Source: Streptomyces sp. NBC_01717 (GTDB lineage Bacteria; Actinomycetota; Actinomycetes; Streptomycetales; Streptomycetaceae). From it: a stretch of DNA of 64,000 nt. Under the pieces are notes generated by a model. It ran no database searches, was not told the origin of the DNA, and worked only from the letters and a program-made list of their open reading frames with translations. The stretch spans positions 868,001-932,000 of the forward strand of contig NZ_CP109178.1 of assembly GCF_036248255.1 (NCBI RefSeq). Reading direction: 5' to 3'. Positions within the stretch are counted from its first letter, which is position 1; every line of letters starts with the position of its first letter. Shown here piece after piece: positions 9,151 through 17,611 of this stretch. A program made the translations under genes and the position numbers.

Positions 9151-12100
9151 GTGTACCGACACCGAGCGAAACACCACGACAGAACCAGCAGCAGCCGCCG
9201 CTTCGGCCGTCCTGCCGTGGTCGCGGCGGCACTTGCCGCGGTCAGCGTGCTGGTCGTGCCCGCCGCGCTGGCGGCGGGGCCGGCCGGAGCGGCGGGGCGG
9301 GGTGGCGGGACCGCTCTCGTCGCGGACCCGACGGCCTACGTCAACACGTTCATCGGCACACAGAAGGGCGTCGACTGGGAGAACACTTTCCCCGGCGTCA
9401 CCGCCCCCTTCGGGATGATGCAGTTCAGCCCGGACACTGCTACAGCGCCGACCGGCTACGGGTACACCGACACCACCATCAAGGGCTTCAGCCTCGACCA
9501 CTTCTCCGGTGGCTGCTCGTCCTTCGGTGACATCCCGATCCTGCCGGTGACCGGCGAGGTCGGCGCCGACCCGGCCGGGCGCACCGAGCACTTCTCGCAC
9601 GACGACGAGCAGGCGGCGCCCGGCTCGTACGACGTGCACCTCACCGACTCCGATGTGCAGGTGGACATCGGTGCGACGGCCAGGACCGGGATCGCGTCGT
9701 TCGGCTACCCGGCGGGCAGCCAGGCGCAGCTGCTGGTCAAGTCCGGTACGAGCCTGGGCGGTGACCTGGCCGCCAAGGTGAACGTGGTCAGCGACCACGA
9801 GATCTCCGGCACGACCACACCGCGCGGGCTGTGCGGCAACAGCAAGTACACGATGTACTTCGACATCACCTTCGACCGCCCGTTCACCGCCCACGGCACC
9901 TGGCAACGCGGCGGGGGCAGCGGCAGCGGTGCCACGGCCGTCACCGCGGGCTCGTCCACCGCGGCCGGCTCCGGGTCCGGCGCCTACCTCACCTTCGACA
10001 CTTCCACCGACCGCAGTATCACCGCCAAGATCGGTATGTCGTACGTGAGTACGTCCGGTGCAGCGGCCAACGCCGCGTCTGAGATGCCCGGTTGGAGCGT
10101 CGGCCACGTCCAGGCGCAGACCAGGGACGACTGGCGGGACGCCTTGCGCAAGGTGTCGGTCGGCGGTGCTTCCGACGACGAACTGACGACCTTCTACTCC
10201 TCGTTGTACCGCTCGCTGCAGTCGCCGAGCGTCTTCAACGACGTGGACGGCCGCTACATCGGCTTCGACGACGCGATCCACCAAGTGCCGCGTGGGCACA
10301 CCCAGTACGCGACCTTCTCCGACTGGGACATCTACCGATCGCTGGCGCCGCTGCAGACGATGCTCTACCCGGACAAGGCCGGCGACATGGCCAACTCCCT
10401 GCTGCGGGACGCCCAGCAGCAGGGCGGCTGGTGGCCCAAGTGGCCGTCACAGAACATGACGGGGAACGTCATGAACGGCGACAACGGCGTGCCGCTGTTC
10501 GCGCAGTACGTCGCCTTCGGCGCGACCGGCGTAGACATCAAGGACGCGCTGCCGATCATGAAGAAGGCCGCGACGCAGTCGCAGAAGGTCGGCTGGGGCT
10601 GGGTGGAGCGCCCCGGCGTCGAGGACTACGTACGGCTCGGCTACGCGCCCAACAACAGCACCTCGCAGGGTGACCACGGGCTGCAGGGCGCATCGGAGAC
10701 CCTGGAGTGGGCCACCGACGACTTCACGATCTCGCAGCTCGCGGCCCGGATCGGCGACCACGCGACCGCGGCCGAGTACGCGGTGCGCGGCAACAACTGG
10801 CAGAACATCTTCGACCCGGCCACCAACTACTTGCGCCCGCGCGATGGCAACGGCGCCTTCCCCGCGGGTCCCGGCTTCCAGACCCCACCGGCCGGCGCGT
10901 TCGGCCAGGACGGCTACGACGAGGGCAACGCCGCCCAGTACAACTGGTCGGTCCAGCAGAACATCGCGGGCCTGGTCACCGCGATGGGCGGCAACGACGC
11001 GGTGATCCCGCGCCTGGACGACTACTTCAGCCAGCTCAACGCGGGCGGCAACGCGCCCTACGACTGGGCGGGCAACGAGATCGACACCACCACCCCGTGG
11101 ATGTACGACTACGTCGGCCAGCCGTGGAAGACCCAGGAGGTGACCCGGCGGTTCGAGACGGAGCTGTTCACCACCGCGCCCGACGGACTGCCCGGCAACG
11201 ACGACAACGGCGCCCTGTCGTCGGAGTACGTGTGGGCGGCGCTCGGCATGATGCCCGCCACCCCCGGCACCCCGACGCTGGTGCTCAACAGCCCGCTGGT
11301 CAAGCGGGCGGTGATCAGACTCGGCAACGGCCACCGGATCACCATCGACGCGCCGAAGGCCGCGGACGACGCGCCCTACGTCACCGGAATGCAGCTGGAC
11401 GGACGGCACTTCGAGTCCACCGCGCTGCCTGCCTCCTTCGCCACCCAGGGCGGCTCCCTCGACGTCGACCTGTCCACCCGGCCCGACACCCACTGGGCCA
11501 CCGGTGCCAAGGCGGCCCCGCCGTCGTACCGCACCGGCGAGGTGCCGGCGGTCGGCTATCTCACCCCGACCGGCAATCAGGTGATGCCCAGCGGTACGAG
11601 CCTGCCCGCGACGGTGGGCGTCTCCAACCTCGCCGGGCACGCCGGCTCGGTGCGCTGGACCGCCGCGTCGGACGTGCCTGGGGTCACCGTGGCCCCGTCA
11701 TCCGGCACCCTCGACCTGCGGCACGCCGACCGCGCCACCGTGCCCGTCACCATCTCGGTCGCGGACGGCACCCCCTCCGGCTACCACCCGGTGAAGGTGG
11801 CCTTCCGTACGTCGGACGGCACCTCGCTGCCCGGCGGCGCCGCCGTGGTGACCGTACCGGCCGCGGACGGCAGCGCGACCGCCTGCGACACGCTCGGCGC
11901 GACCGACACCGAGTGCGGGCTGCGCTTCCGTGACAACGGGGACGGGCACACCACGCCGGTCACCGTCGGCGATCGCAGCGGTCGGTCCACGACGGACGGT
12001 TCGCCGTACGAGTACTTCGACATCGACAACACCATCGTCCCCGGCGGTGCCTACCATGCGACCGTCACCATCGACTATTACGACCACGGCACCGGCAGCT

Positions 12101-12345
12101 GGAGCCTGCAGTACGACTCCACCACCGGCGCCTACAAGCAGTCACCTTCGGTGGCCAAGACCGGCACCGATACCTGGAAGACGGCGACCTTCACCCTGGA
12201 CGACGCGGCCTTCCACAACGGTGAGAACGCCGGCAGCGACTTCCGGGTCGCCAACAGCGGGGACACCGGCACCCTGGGCCGGGTCCAGGTGACCGTCAGC
12301 GGCGGCAACGTCCTGGCTCTGCACCTGTGCCCGGACGGCAGCTGA
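9151..12345 (+). CDS. Secreted GH92 alpha-mannosidase
   Basis: 1064 residues. GTG 9151 follows GGGAAGG and opens a long basic signal peptide (VVAAALAAVSVLVVPAALAA). GH92 signatures are all present: YVNTFIGT near residue 65, NTFPGVTAPFGMMQFSPDT, GFSLDHFSGGCSSFGDIPIL, YATFSDWDIYRS, WWPKWP and GLPGNDDNGALSSEYVWAALG, which includes the acidic catalytic region. GH92 enzymes are calcium-dependent exo-alpha-mannosidases that release mannose from glycans. After about residue 800 come an NEW3-like beta-sandwich (VTVAPSSGTLDLRHADRATV) and a further C-terminal domain of about 140 residues with DIDNTIVPGGAYHATVTIDY, probably for binding. It is divergent from the beta-helix gene and behind the LacI-like operator. 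Confidence 0.92.
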   Translation: MYRHRAKHHDRTSSSRRFGRPAVVAAALAAVSVLVVPAALAAGPAGAAGRGGGTALVADPTAYVNTFIGTQKGVDWENTFPGVTAPFGMMQFSPDTATAPTGYGYTDTTIKGFSLDHFSGGCSSFGDIPILPVTGEVGADPAGRTEHFSHDDEQAAPGSYDVHLTDSDVQVDIGATARTGIASFGYPAGSQAQLLVKSGTSLGGDLAAKVNVVSDHEISGTTTPRGLCGNSKYTMYFDITFDRPFTAHGTWQRGGGSGSGATAVTAGSSTAAGSGSGAYLTFDTSTDRSITAKIGMSYVSTSGAAANAASEMPGWSVGHVQAQTRDDWRDALRKVSVGGASDDELTTFYSSLYRSLQSPSVFNDVDGRYIGFDDAIHQVPRGHTQYATFSDWDIYRSLAPLQTMLYPDKAGDMANSLLRDAQQQGGWWPKWPSQNMTGNVMNGDNGVPLFAQYVAFGATGVDIKDALPIMKKAATQSQKVGWGWVERPGVEDYVRLGYAPNNSTSQGDHGLQGASETLEWATDDFTISQLAARIGDHATAAEYAVRGNNWQNIFDPATNYLRPRDGNGAFPAGPGFQTPPAGAFGQDGYDEGNAAQYNWSVQQNIAGLVTAMGGNDAVIPRLDDYFSQLNAGGNAPYDWAGNEIDTTTPWMYDYVGQPWKTQEVTRRFETELFTTAPDGLPGNDDNGALSSEYVWAALGMMPATPGTPTLVLNSPLVKRAVIRLGNGHRITIDAPKAADDAPYVTGMQLDGRHFESTALPASFATQGGSLDVDLSTRPDTHWATGAKAAPPSYRTGEVPAVGYLTPTGNQVMPSGTSLPATVGVSNLAGHAGSVRWTAASDVPGVTVAPSSGTLDLRHADRATVPVTISVADGTPSGYHPVKVAFRTSDGTSLPGGAAVVTVPAADGSATACDTLGATDTECGLRFRDNGDGHTTPVTVGDRSGRSTTDGSPYEYFDIDNTIVPGGAYHATVTIDYYDHGTGSWSLQYDSTTGAYKQSPSVAKTGTDTWKTATFTLDDAAFHNGENAGSDFRVANSGDTGTLGRVQVTVSGGNVLALHLCPDGS

Positions 12346-12437
12346 CGGCAACTGATCGCAGGGCAGCGGTCACCACCGCAACCGACGGCCCCCTGGGCGC
12401 TGGACAGCACGACCGTCCGGCGCCCAGGGAGGCCTTC

Positions 12438-12720
12438 GTGCTGTCGCTGATCTCCCTCGGCCTGGGACTGGCGGCCCTGGGCATCAACGTGGCCGGCTGC
12501 GTCGAGGAAGGCGGCGATGGAAATGCCAACCGCATCATGGCGCTCGTGTACGCGATCATCAGCCCGCTGTCCAACGTCGCCGCGCCCCTTCGGCATCCAA
12601 GCCGTCCAAGACAAGTGCGACCCATGGGTGAAGGCGGTGCCGCCCGTCGCCGACCTCATCAGCTATCCCGTCGCTGCCGTCTTCAACCTCCTCGTCAGCC
12701 TGGAGGTCGGCAAGAAGTAG
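12438..12720 (+). pseudogene. Small hypothetical protein, frameshifted
   Basis: From GTG 12438 the frame reads LSLISLGLGLAALGINVAGC and on to IISPLSNVAAP. Near 12593 the sense moves one frame to FGIQAVQDKCDPWVKAVPPV, ending LVSLEVGKK and TAG (12718-12720). The joined product would be about 94 residues with a hydrophobic N-terminus and two Cys. The family is not recognised. It follows the GH92 gene after about 90 bases. Confidence 0.45.
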
Positions 12721-13141
12721 CAGGGAGTCGTTCTCTCCCGGCCCCGGCAGACCCTCCGGCCGGACGTCTCGGCATGGGGCTTGGCGGGCGTCGGAACGAC
12801 CGCGACGGGGTGGGGCTCGACCCTCCGCCATCCGTTGGACCGGAACTTCGGTGGGCCGGTCTGCCGCGGCCTCGAGGTCGCAGTCGGTGCACCGGCCAGA
12901 CGGGCAAGGACAGGTGCCGTGCTCAAGGCACAGGCCTTGGGCGGCACGCTCGGCACGCTCACGTGCGGCAATCTCGGCGCACAGCTCGCCGGCCGCGCCG
13001 GTCCGCCAGATCACGCCGCTCTCGCAGTCCTGGAGAACGCAGCCCCAGAGGGCAGGGCCACCCCGAGCGGCCACCGGCCCGGGTCGCGGACGCGCGGGGG
13101 ATGATGGGGATGGAAAGACGGAAACAAGGTCTGGAGCTTCC
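12721..13141. other. Mostly non-coding; possible decayed Cys-rich minus ORF
   Basis: No confident gene is seen. On the minus strand, about 12840-13030 reads like protein (GELCAEIAARERAERAAQGL followed by CLEHGTCPCPSGRCTDCD), a Cys-rich pattern with good codon bias but no clear start or end. It may be a remnant of a small zinc-binding protein. Confidence 0.3.
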
Positions 13142-13480
13142 ATGGCAAGGCGGGTTCACCAATCCCGTGAGGACGCGGAGTTCGATTTCATCCTCAGGAC
13201 GAGCAGAGTCCCGGTCCTCGCATACTTCACCGGGACATGGCCCAAGGCAATCGAGCCCTGCCGGGCGATGGACCTCGTCGTGGGTGGCATCGCCGACGAG
13301 TACGCGGGCCGCCTGACGGCCGTCCGCACCGACATTACGCGCTGTCCGGCCGCAACCGAGCGATACGGGATCACCGGAGCCCCGTCCTACGTCCTCCTGA
13401 AGGAGGGAGAGGCCGTGGCGCACGGCACGGGGCCCATGACCACCGCCGAGGTCCGGGAGTTCCTGGACGGCCACCTCTGA
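13142..13480 (+). CDS. Thioredoxin-fold protein lacking the CXXC pair
   Basis: 112 residues, close to thioredoxin length. ATG 13142 has GGAG upstream. The fold markers are present: VPVLAYFTGTW (strand before the active site), a TDI strand, and the cis-proline GAPSYVLLKEGE. The usual WCGPC is replaced by TWPKAIEPCRAMD, so only one Cys remains near the site; another Cys lies in TRCPAATERYG. It cannot do normal dithiol exchange, but could act as a monothiol or structural thioredoxin-like protein. It stands alone, upstream of the GNAT/pirin genes on the other strand. Confidence 0.75.
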   Translation: MARRVHQSREDAEFDFILRTSRVPVLAYFTGTWPKAIEPCRAMDLVVGGIADEYAGRLTAVRTDITRCPAATERYGITGAPSYVLLKEGEAVAHGTGPMTTAEVREFLDGHL

Positions 13481-13818
13481 GACGGCAGGGGTCGCATCCA
13501 CTCGGACGGGTCCTGGTCCGCCTTGGAGCGGTCGGCGTGGGCGGTGACGGCGCATCAAGGCGGTAGCGGAGGCGAACCGATCATCCATGCTGTGCAAGAA
13601 GGGCTGCCGGAGTGCGCGCACCCGATCGGTCAGGAGAGGCCACGCCTCACACAGCCGGTCCCGACAGACACACCGTTTTGGCGGCGGGGTGCTCCGCTGT
13701 CCTAGATGGTGTGTCCGGTGGGGCCAAGACCGTGGGGCCGCCGGTGGGGCATCGTCGCAGATCCCGCTCCGCCGGTCCGGGCGTAACGATGGCGTCCGAG
13801 AAGACGCGGCACCGGTGG
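13481..13818. other. Intergenic between converging genes, no gene seen
   Basis: 338 bases between the thioredoxin-like gene (+) and the GNAT gene (-). No frame looks coding and no clean hairpin was identified. Confidence 0.5.
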
Positions 13819-14160
13819 TCAGTGAGGCAGCACGGTGTCCAGCCATTGCAGGACCTCGGGGGTCACCGGGTCGGTGATGTCGGCGAACTCGTCATGCTTC
13901 TTGAGGAACTTCGCGACGTAGGGGCAGACCGGCACGATGCGCTTCCCTGACGTGCGTACGTCGCTCAACGCCTGCTGTACGAGCATCGCGGCCAGGCCCT
14001 GTCCGGCGAAGGCGTCGTAGATTTTGGTGTGGTAGAAAACGCGCTGGTCGTCGCGGTCGAGATACGCGGTGTGGCCTGCGGTTTTGCCGTCGACCAGGAT
14101 TTCGTAACGGTGCTTCGGGTCCACTCGCTGGACAGTCGGAGCGGCGGCGGGCTGGGTCAT
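13819..14160 (-). CDS. GNAT-family N-acetyltransferase, YjdJ type
   Basis: 113 residues, a minimal GNAT of the small Acetyltransf_CG/YjdJ kind. KHRYEILVDGKTAGHTAY forms the first strands. YDAFAGQGLAAMLVQQAL is the acetyl-CoA-binding motif A (G-Q-G-L-A), followed by KRIVPVCPYVAKFLKKHDEF, which is characteristic of this subfamily. ATG 14160 has AAAGG upstream. It lies 10 bases after the pirin gene on the same strand, so the two are probably cotranscribed. The substrate is unknown. Confidence 0.85.
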   Translation of the reverse strand: MTQPAAAPTVQRVDPKHRYEILVDGKTAGHTAYLDRDDQRVFYHTKIYDAFAGQGLAAMLVQQALSDVRTSGKRIVPVCPYVAKFLKKHDEFADITDPVTPEVLQWLDTVLPH

Positions 14161-14170
14161 CGCATGCCTT

Positions 14171-15151
14171 TCAGTGACGCGTCGGGTTTTTGCGAGGTGC
14201 GATGGTGGCGTGGGGAAGGGCCGGAGCGGGAAGACGGTCGCCGTCGTAACCGTCGACCTTGCCGAAGCGGTCTGATGCGCTCTGCCACGCTTCCCTGGCT
14301 TCGACGATGTCTTCGTGGCTCCGACCGATGAAATTCCACCACATGACGATCTGTTCCTCGAACGGCGTCCCGCCGAGCAGGACTGCCCGCGCGACGGCAT
14401 CCGTCTCGTTCACCAGCGTCAGTGTGTCGCTTCCCGTGCCGACGTATCCCAACTCCGCCGGGTGCAGGAGCGTTCCGGCGATACGGACCTCCCCGTGGTC
14501 GACGAGAAGGCCGTGCTCGAAGCCGGCGTCGATGGCGAGCGTGGTCGTCGAGTGCGGCTCAAGGATGAGTTCGGCACCGAGCAGGGGCGTGAACGTCCGC
14601 ACCGGAGCAGTGTCACCTGCCAGCGCCCCGAGGAACACTCTGACTTCGGCTCCGTCCACCCGGACCGAGCTCGGGACGTAATGCTGGAAGTCACGGCCGG
14701 TGTGCCGGTGTTCTTCGGGAAGCGCCACCCACAACTGGACGCCGTGCAAGATCGTGGTGCGGTCGGTGGAAACTTCCGAGTGGCTGATGCCGTACCCACC
14801 CGTCATGAGGTTCAGCTCACCGGGCCGTACAAAGGCGTGGCTGCCCAGGCTGTCCCGGTGCTCGATCTCCCCGCTGAACAGCCAGCTCACCGTCTGCAGA
14901 CCGGTGTGCGGATGGGGCGCGACGTCCATGCCGCCCGTGCCGGCAACGTCGTCGGGGCCGTAGTGGTCGATGAAACACCAGGCCCCGATCAGCGTCCGGG
15001 CCCGCTGCGGCAGCGTGCGCCGTACGGTCATCGACCTCGGACCGCCCAACGGGACGTCCCTCGCGGAGAGGACCTCGACCCGCGGCACATGCTCACCGTG
15101 CTCCGAGGCTCCGCAGCGGAGCTCGGCGGGTTCCCTCTCGACGTTACTCAT
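14171..15151 (-). CDS. Pirin family protein
   Basis: 326 residues with two cupin domains. The N-terminal cupin shows the pirin signature: GAWCFIDHYGPDD, then MDVAPHPHTGLQTVSWLFSG with the metal-binding His residues, and later GISHSEVS. The C-terminal cupin covers about residues 170-290 and is followed by a basic tail. Pirins are iron-binding cupins; some act as quercetin dioxygenases or redox-sensing partners. It leads the GNAT gene and is divergent from the AhpD-like gene, across a promoter region containing two palindromes. Confidence 0.9.
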   Translation of the reverse strand: MSNVEREPAELRCGASEHGEHVPRVEVLSARDVPLGGPRSMTVRRTLPQRARTLIGAWCFIDHYGPDDVAGTGGMDVAPHPHTGLQTVSWLFSGEIEHRDSLGSHAFVRPGELNLMTGGYGISHSEVSTDRTTILHGVQLWVALPEEHRHTGRDFQHYVPSSVRVDGAEVRVFLGALAGDTAPVRTFTPLLGAELILEPHSTTTLAIDAGFEHGLLVDHGEVRIAGTLLHPAELGYVGTGSDTLTLVNETDAVARAVLLGGTPFEEQIVMWWNFIGRSHEDIVEAREAWQSASDRFGKVDGYDGDRLPAPALPHATIAPRKNPTRH

Positions 15152-15187
15152 CGCACGCCCCTCTCACCCAAGGATGATTTTATATTC

Positions 15188-15197
15188 AACAATTGTT
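15188..15197. promoter_or_regulatory. AT-rich palindrome AACAATTGTT
   Basis: A perfect 10-bp palindrome in an AT-rich island within very GC-rich DNA, 37 bases upstream of the pirin start in the divergent pirin/AhpD intergenic region. This is typical of MarR- or TetR-type operators. Confidence 0.4.
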
Positions 15198-15214
15198 TCC
15201 GATGATACGAGGAT

Positions 15215-15238
15215 GCCCTGCCGTGCGCACGGCAGGGC
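15215..15238. promoter_or_regulatory. Perfect 24-bp palindrome between pirin and AhpD genes
   Basis: The sequence is self-complementary over all 24 bases (half-site GCCCTGCCGTGC). It lies 37 bases before the AhpD-like start. It could be a dimer operator, or a hairpin in that gene's 5' leader. Confidence 0.5.
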
Positions 15239-15274
15239 CGGCGAGGGCCGGGAGCGGCCCGTGAGGAGTCCAGG

Positions 15275-15763
15275 TTGAGTGACACGGCAGCAGGCCCCGT
15301 GAGCAAGCGGGTCTTCATCGACAAGCAGAGCCCGAAGGCGTACCACGCGCTGACCGAGACAGCCGAAGCAGTCCGCGCGGTCGCCGCCGACGCGGGGCTG
15401 GACCGCACGCTCGTGGAACTGATCAACCTCCGCGTGTCACAGGTCAACGGCTGCGCGTACTGCCTCAACGTGCACACCCGGGCCGCCCTGCGTGCAGGCG
15501 AGACCACCCAGCGTCTGGGTGTACTGGCCGCCTGGCGCGACACCGAACTGTTCACGGCACGGGAGCGCGCGGCACTCGCCCTGGCGGAGGCGGCCACCGA
15601 ACCCGCAAACGCCGCCGTCCAGGAGAGTGCCTACGACGAAGCCCGCCAGGCCCTCACCGACGACGAGATCTCCGCAGCGATCTGGGTGGCGATCACCATC
15701 AACGCGTTCAACCGCGTCTCCATCATGAGCAAGCATCCCGTGCGCCTGATCCCGCAGCAGTGA
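15275..15763 (+). CDS. AhpD-like carboxymuconolactone decarboxylase family protein
   Basis: 162 residues. The domain contains the redox motif NGCAYCLNVH (C-x-x-C plus His) of AhpD-type alkylhydroperoxidases, preceded by LVELINLRVSQV and followed by AWRDTELFTARERAALALAE, the standard family pattern. TTG 15275 is 9 bases after GAGG; GTG 15299 is an alternative. Such proteins reduce peroxides or relay electrons using the Cys pair. It is divergent from the pirin gene and upstream of wrbA, suggesting a shared oxidative or electrophile response. Confidence 0.88.
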   Translation: MSDTAAGPVSKRVFIDKQSPKAYHALTETAEAVRAVAADAGLDRTLVELINLRVSQVNGCAYCLNVHTRAALRAGETTQRLGVLAAWRDTELFTARERAALALAEAATEPANAAVQESAYDEARQALTDDEISAAIWVAITINAFNRVSIMSKHPVRLIPQQ

Positions 15764-15840
15764 TTCCGGCTTCACCCCCGCCGTGCGCCGAGACGCCGGT
15801 AGCCCACACGATGGGTTCAGGAAAAGTTAGTTGATTCTTA

Positions 15841-15860
15841 AACCATATCCATTTATGGTT
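15841..15860. promoter_or_regulatory. Inverted repeat upstream of wrbA
   Basis: AACCATA (15841-15847) and TATGGTT (15854-15860) are perfect inverted arms separated by 6 bases, in an AT-rich patch 93 bases before the wrbA start. This looks like an HxlR- or MarR-type operator, common for quinone-responsive genes. Confidence 0.5.
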
Positions 15861-15952
15861 CAACGATGTAGGGCGTGCTCCACCGACGCGGCGACGCCGG
15901 CGGCCAATGTCCGCCCACTGCCCATACGCACTTTTCAATGGAGAACAAAGAC

Positions 15953-16570
15953 ATGACCACAGCCGTCAAGCTTGCCGTCATCTACTACTCGTCCACCGGT
16001 TTCAGCGCCGAGATCGCCAAGGAGATCTCCCAGGCCGCGGAGAAGGCCGGGGCCGAGGTCCGTCTCCTGAAGGCCGCCGAACTCGCTCCCGAGGCCGCCA
16101 TCAGCTCGAACGAGGCATGGGCCGCACACGCCGCCGCCAGCGCGGGCATCCCGGTTGCCACCCCCGCGGACGTCGAGTGGGCCGACGCCGTGATCTTCGG
16201 CTCCCCGACCCGCTTCGGCAACATCTCCTCGCAGCTCAAGCAGTTCATCGACACCCTCGGTGGCCTGTGGGCCCAGGGCAAGCTGGCCGACAAGGTCTAC
16301 AGCGGCTTCGTCACCACCGCCACCGCCCACGGCGGCCAGGAGTCCACCCTGCTCGCGCTGTACAACTCGATCCACCACTTCGGTGGCCTCGTCGTCTCCC
16401 CCGGTTACACCGACCCGGTCAAGTTCGTCGACGGCAACCCCTACGGCACCTCGCACGTCGACGCCCAGGGCAACAACCCCATCGGCGACGAGACCCGCAA
16501 CGCCGCCCGTCACCAGGCCGAGCGCGTGATCCAGGTCGCGGGCGCCCTCAAGGCCGGCTTCGCCGCCTGA
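15953..16570 (+). CDS. wrbA: NAD(P)H:quinone oxidoreductase, WrbA type
   Basis: 205 residues, normal for the flavodoxin-like WrbA family. LAVIYYSSTGFSAEIAKEI contains the FMN phosphate-binding loop. GSPTRFGNISSQLKQFID and FVTTATAHGGQESTLLAL are the family's quinone and flavin signatures, and PGYTDP with NPYGTSHV ends the fold. It reduces quinones by two electrons and so avoids semiquinone radicals; it acts in the cytoplasm, often as a tetramer. ATG 15953 has GGAG upstream. A probable operator lies at 15841-15860. Confidence 0.93.
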   Translation: MTTAVKLAVIYYSSTGFSAEIAKEISQAAEKAGAEVRLLKAAELAPEAAISSNEAWAAHAAASAGIPVATPADVEWADAVIFGSPTRFGNISSQLKQFIDTLGGLWAQGKLADKVYSGFVTTATAHGGQESTLLALYNSIHHFGGLVVSPGYTDPVKFVDGNPYGTSHVDAQGNNPIGDETRNAARHQAERVIQVAGALKAGFAA

Positions 16571-16678
16571 CCCGTCCCGGCCCGGTCCCGGCTCATCCGC
16601 GTCGCCACACCCCGGCCGGCAGTTCGTAGGACCGCACCCGGTCGGCATCGCCGTGGGTGATGGTGGTGATGAGCCTCA

Positions 16679-16714
16679 CCGGTGTGTCGGGCGCAGTCGC
16701 GCCCGGCACACCGG
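16679..16714 (+). terminator. Hairpin terminator after wrbA
   Basis: CCGGTGTG (16679-16686) pairs with CACACCGG (16707-16714), and CGGGCGC with GCGCCCG inside it, with a 4-base loop and one mismatch. It lies 108 bases after wrbA. Confidence 0.6.
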
Positions 16715-16932
16715 CCCCACGACCTGCGCGCTGCTCTGGACGGAAGAGCCCGTACGTCTCCCCTGGCCCGGACCTGGGCACTCTTGTCGGCACGGAGGGC
16801 GGCAAGGCGCCCCCGGGCCAGGCGCCCGCGTCCACCGTCGTCATGCCAATTTCCGCGTCCCAGTGGCATGACCGGAACGTGGCACGGTGCTGCGGCCGGC
16901 GGAGACCCCGATGAGGTCCGTCTCCCTGCGTT

Positions 16933-16981
16933 GCCGAAGAGGTTCCGGTCCGCCCCGAGGGCGGGCCGGAACCTCTTCGGC
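16933..16981 (-). terminator. Strong long hairpin ending the pentose-phosphate operon
   Basis: GCCGAAGAGGTTCCGG at the left pairs perfectly with its complement at the right, and the inner CCGCCC/GGGCGG also pairs, giving a stem of more than 20 bp with a very small loop. It lies about 20 bases beyond the stop of the last gene of the minus-strand operon (17001). It could also stop plus-strand transcripts from wrbA. Confidence 0.75.
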
Positions 16982-17000
16982 TTCCGCAGCGCTGTAGAAA

Positions 17001-17606
17001 TCAGTGGACGGCCGCAGGAGCTCCCGCGGCGTTCCACTCAGCGATCACAGGTCGTCCGTGTTCGTTGGAGAGCCGGCTGACCGTCCCCGTCGTGAGCTGG
17101 AACAGCCGCCCGTCCGCGGCGGGCAGCCCGAGGCGACGCGCCGTGAGCACCCGCAGGAAGTGGGCGTGGGCCACAAGCACCACGTCACCGCTGTCCAGGG
17201 CTGTCCCGATGCGGCTCAACACGCGGTCGGCCCGCTGTCCCACCTCGATCGGTGACTCGCCCGGATGACCGGCCGGACCGGGCGGCACTCCGTCGTTCCA
17301 CAGGTACCAGTCGGGCCGAGTGCGATGTATCTCGAGGGTGGTCACACCTTCGTACGCACCGTAGTCCCACTCGTGCAGATCGGGCTCGCGTACGGCGTCG
17401 TACAGGCCCGCGAGTTCCGCTGTCCGTTCGGCACGGCCCAGTGGGCTGGTGAGCGCGAGGGCGAAGGTCCGCCCGGCAAGCAGCGGGGCGAGGGATTTGG
17501 CCTGCTCTTCGCCACGCTGGGTGAGGGGCAGGTCCGTCCAACTGGTGTGCCGGCCCGACAGGCTCCACTCGGTTTCGCCGTGGCGGACCAGCAGGAGGTC
17601 GCCCAT
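17001..17606 (-). CDS. Histidine phosphatase family protein
   Basis: 201 residues. LLVRHGETEWSLSGRHT carries the catalytic RHGE motif. SPLGRAERTAEL gives the second Arg, LHEWDYGAYEG the acidic proton donor, and VAHAHFLRVL the second catalytic His. The length and pattern match phosphoglycerate-mutase-like sugar-phosphate phosphatases. ATG 17606 is 5 bases after the gnd stop, so it is the last gene of the pentose-phosphate operon. It may dephosphorylate a sugar phosphate of the pathway, but the substrate is not shown by sequence. Confidence 0.88.
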   Translation of the reverse strand: MGDLLLVRHGETEWSLSGRHTSWTDLPLTQRGEEQAKSLAPLLAGRTFALALTSPLGRAERTAELAGLYDAVREPDLHEWDYGAYEGVTTLEIHRTRPDWYLWNDGVPPGPAGHPGESPIEVGQRADRVLSRIGTALDSGDVVLVAHAHFLRVLTARRLGLPAADGRLFQLTTGTVSRLSNEHGRPVIAEWNAAGAPAAVH

Positions 17607-17611
17607 GGCGG

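Noticed and set aside
16593..16844. 83-codon minus-strand ORF
   Set aside because: It runs through the strong wrbA terminator hairpin (16679-16714) and lacks a clear ribosome site or recognisable domain.
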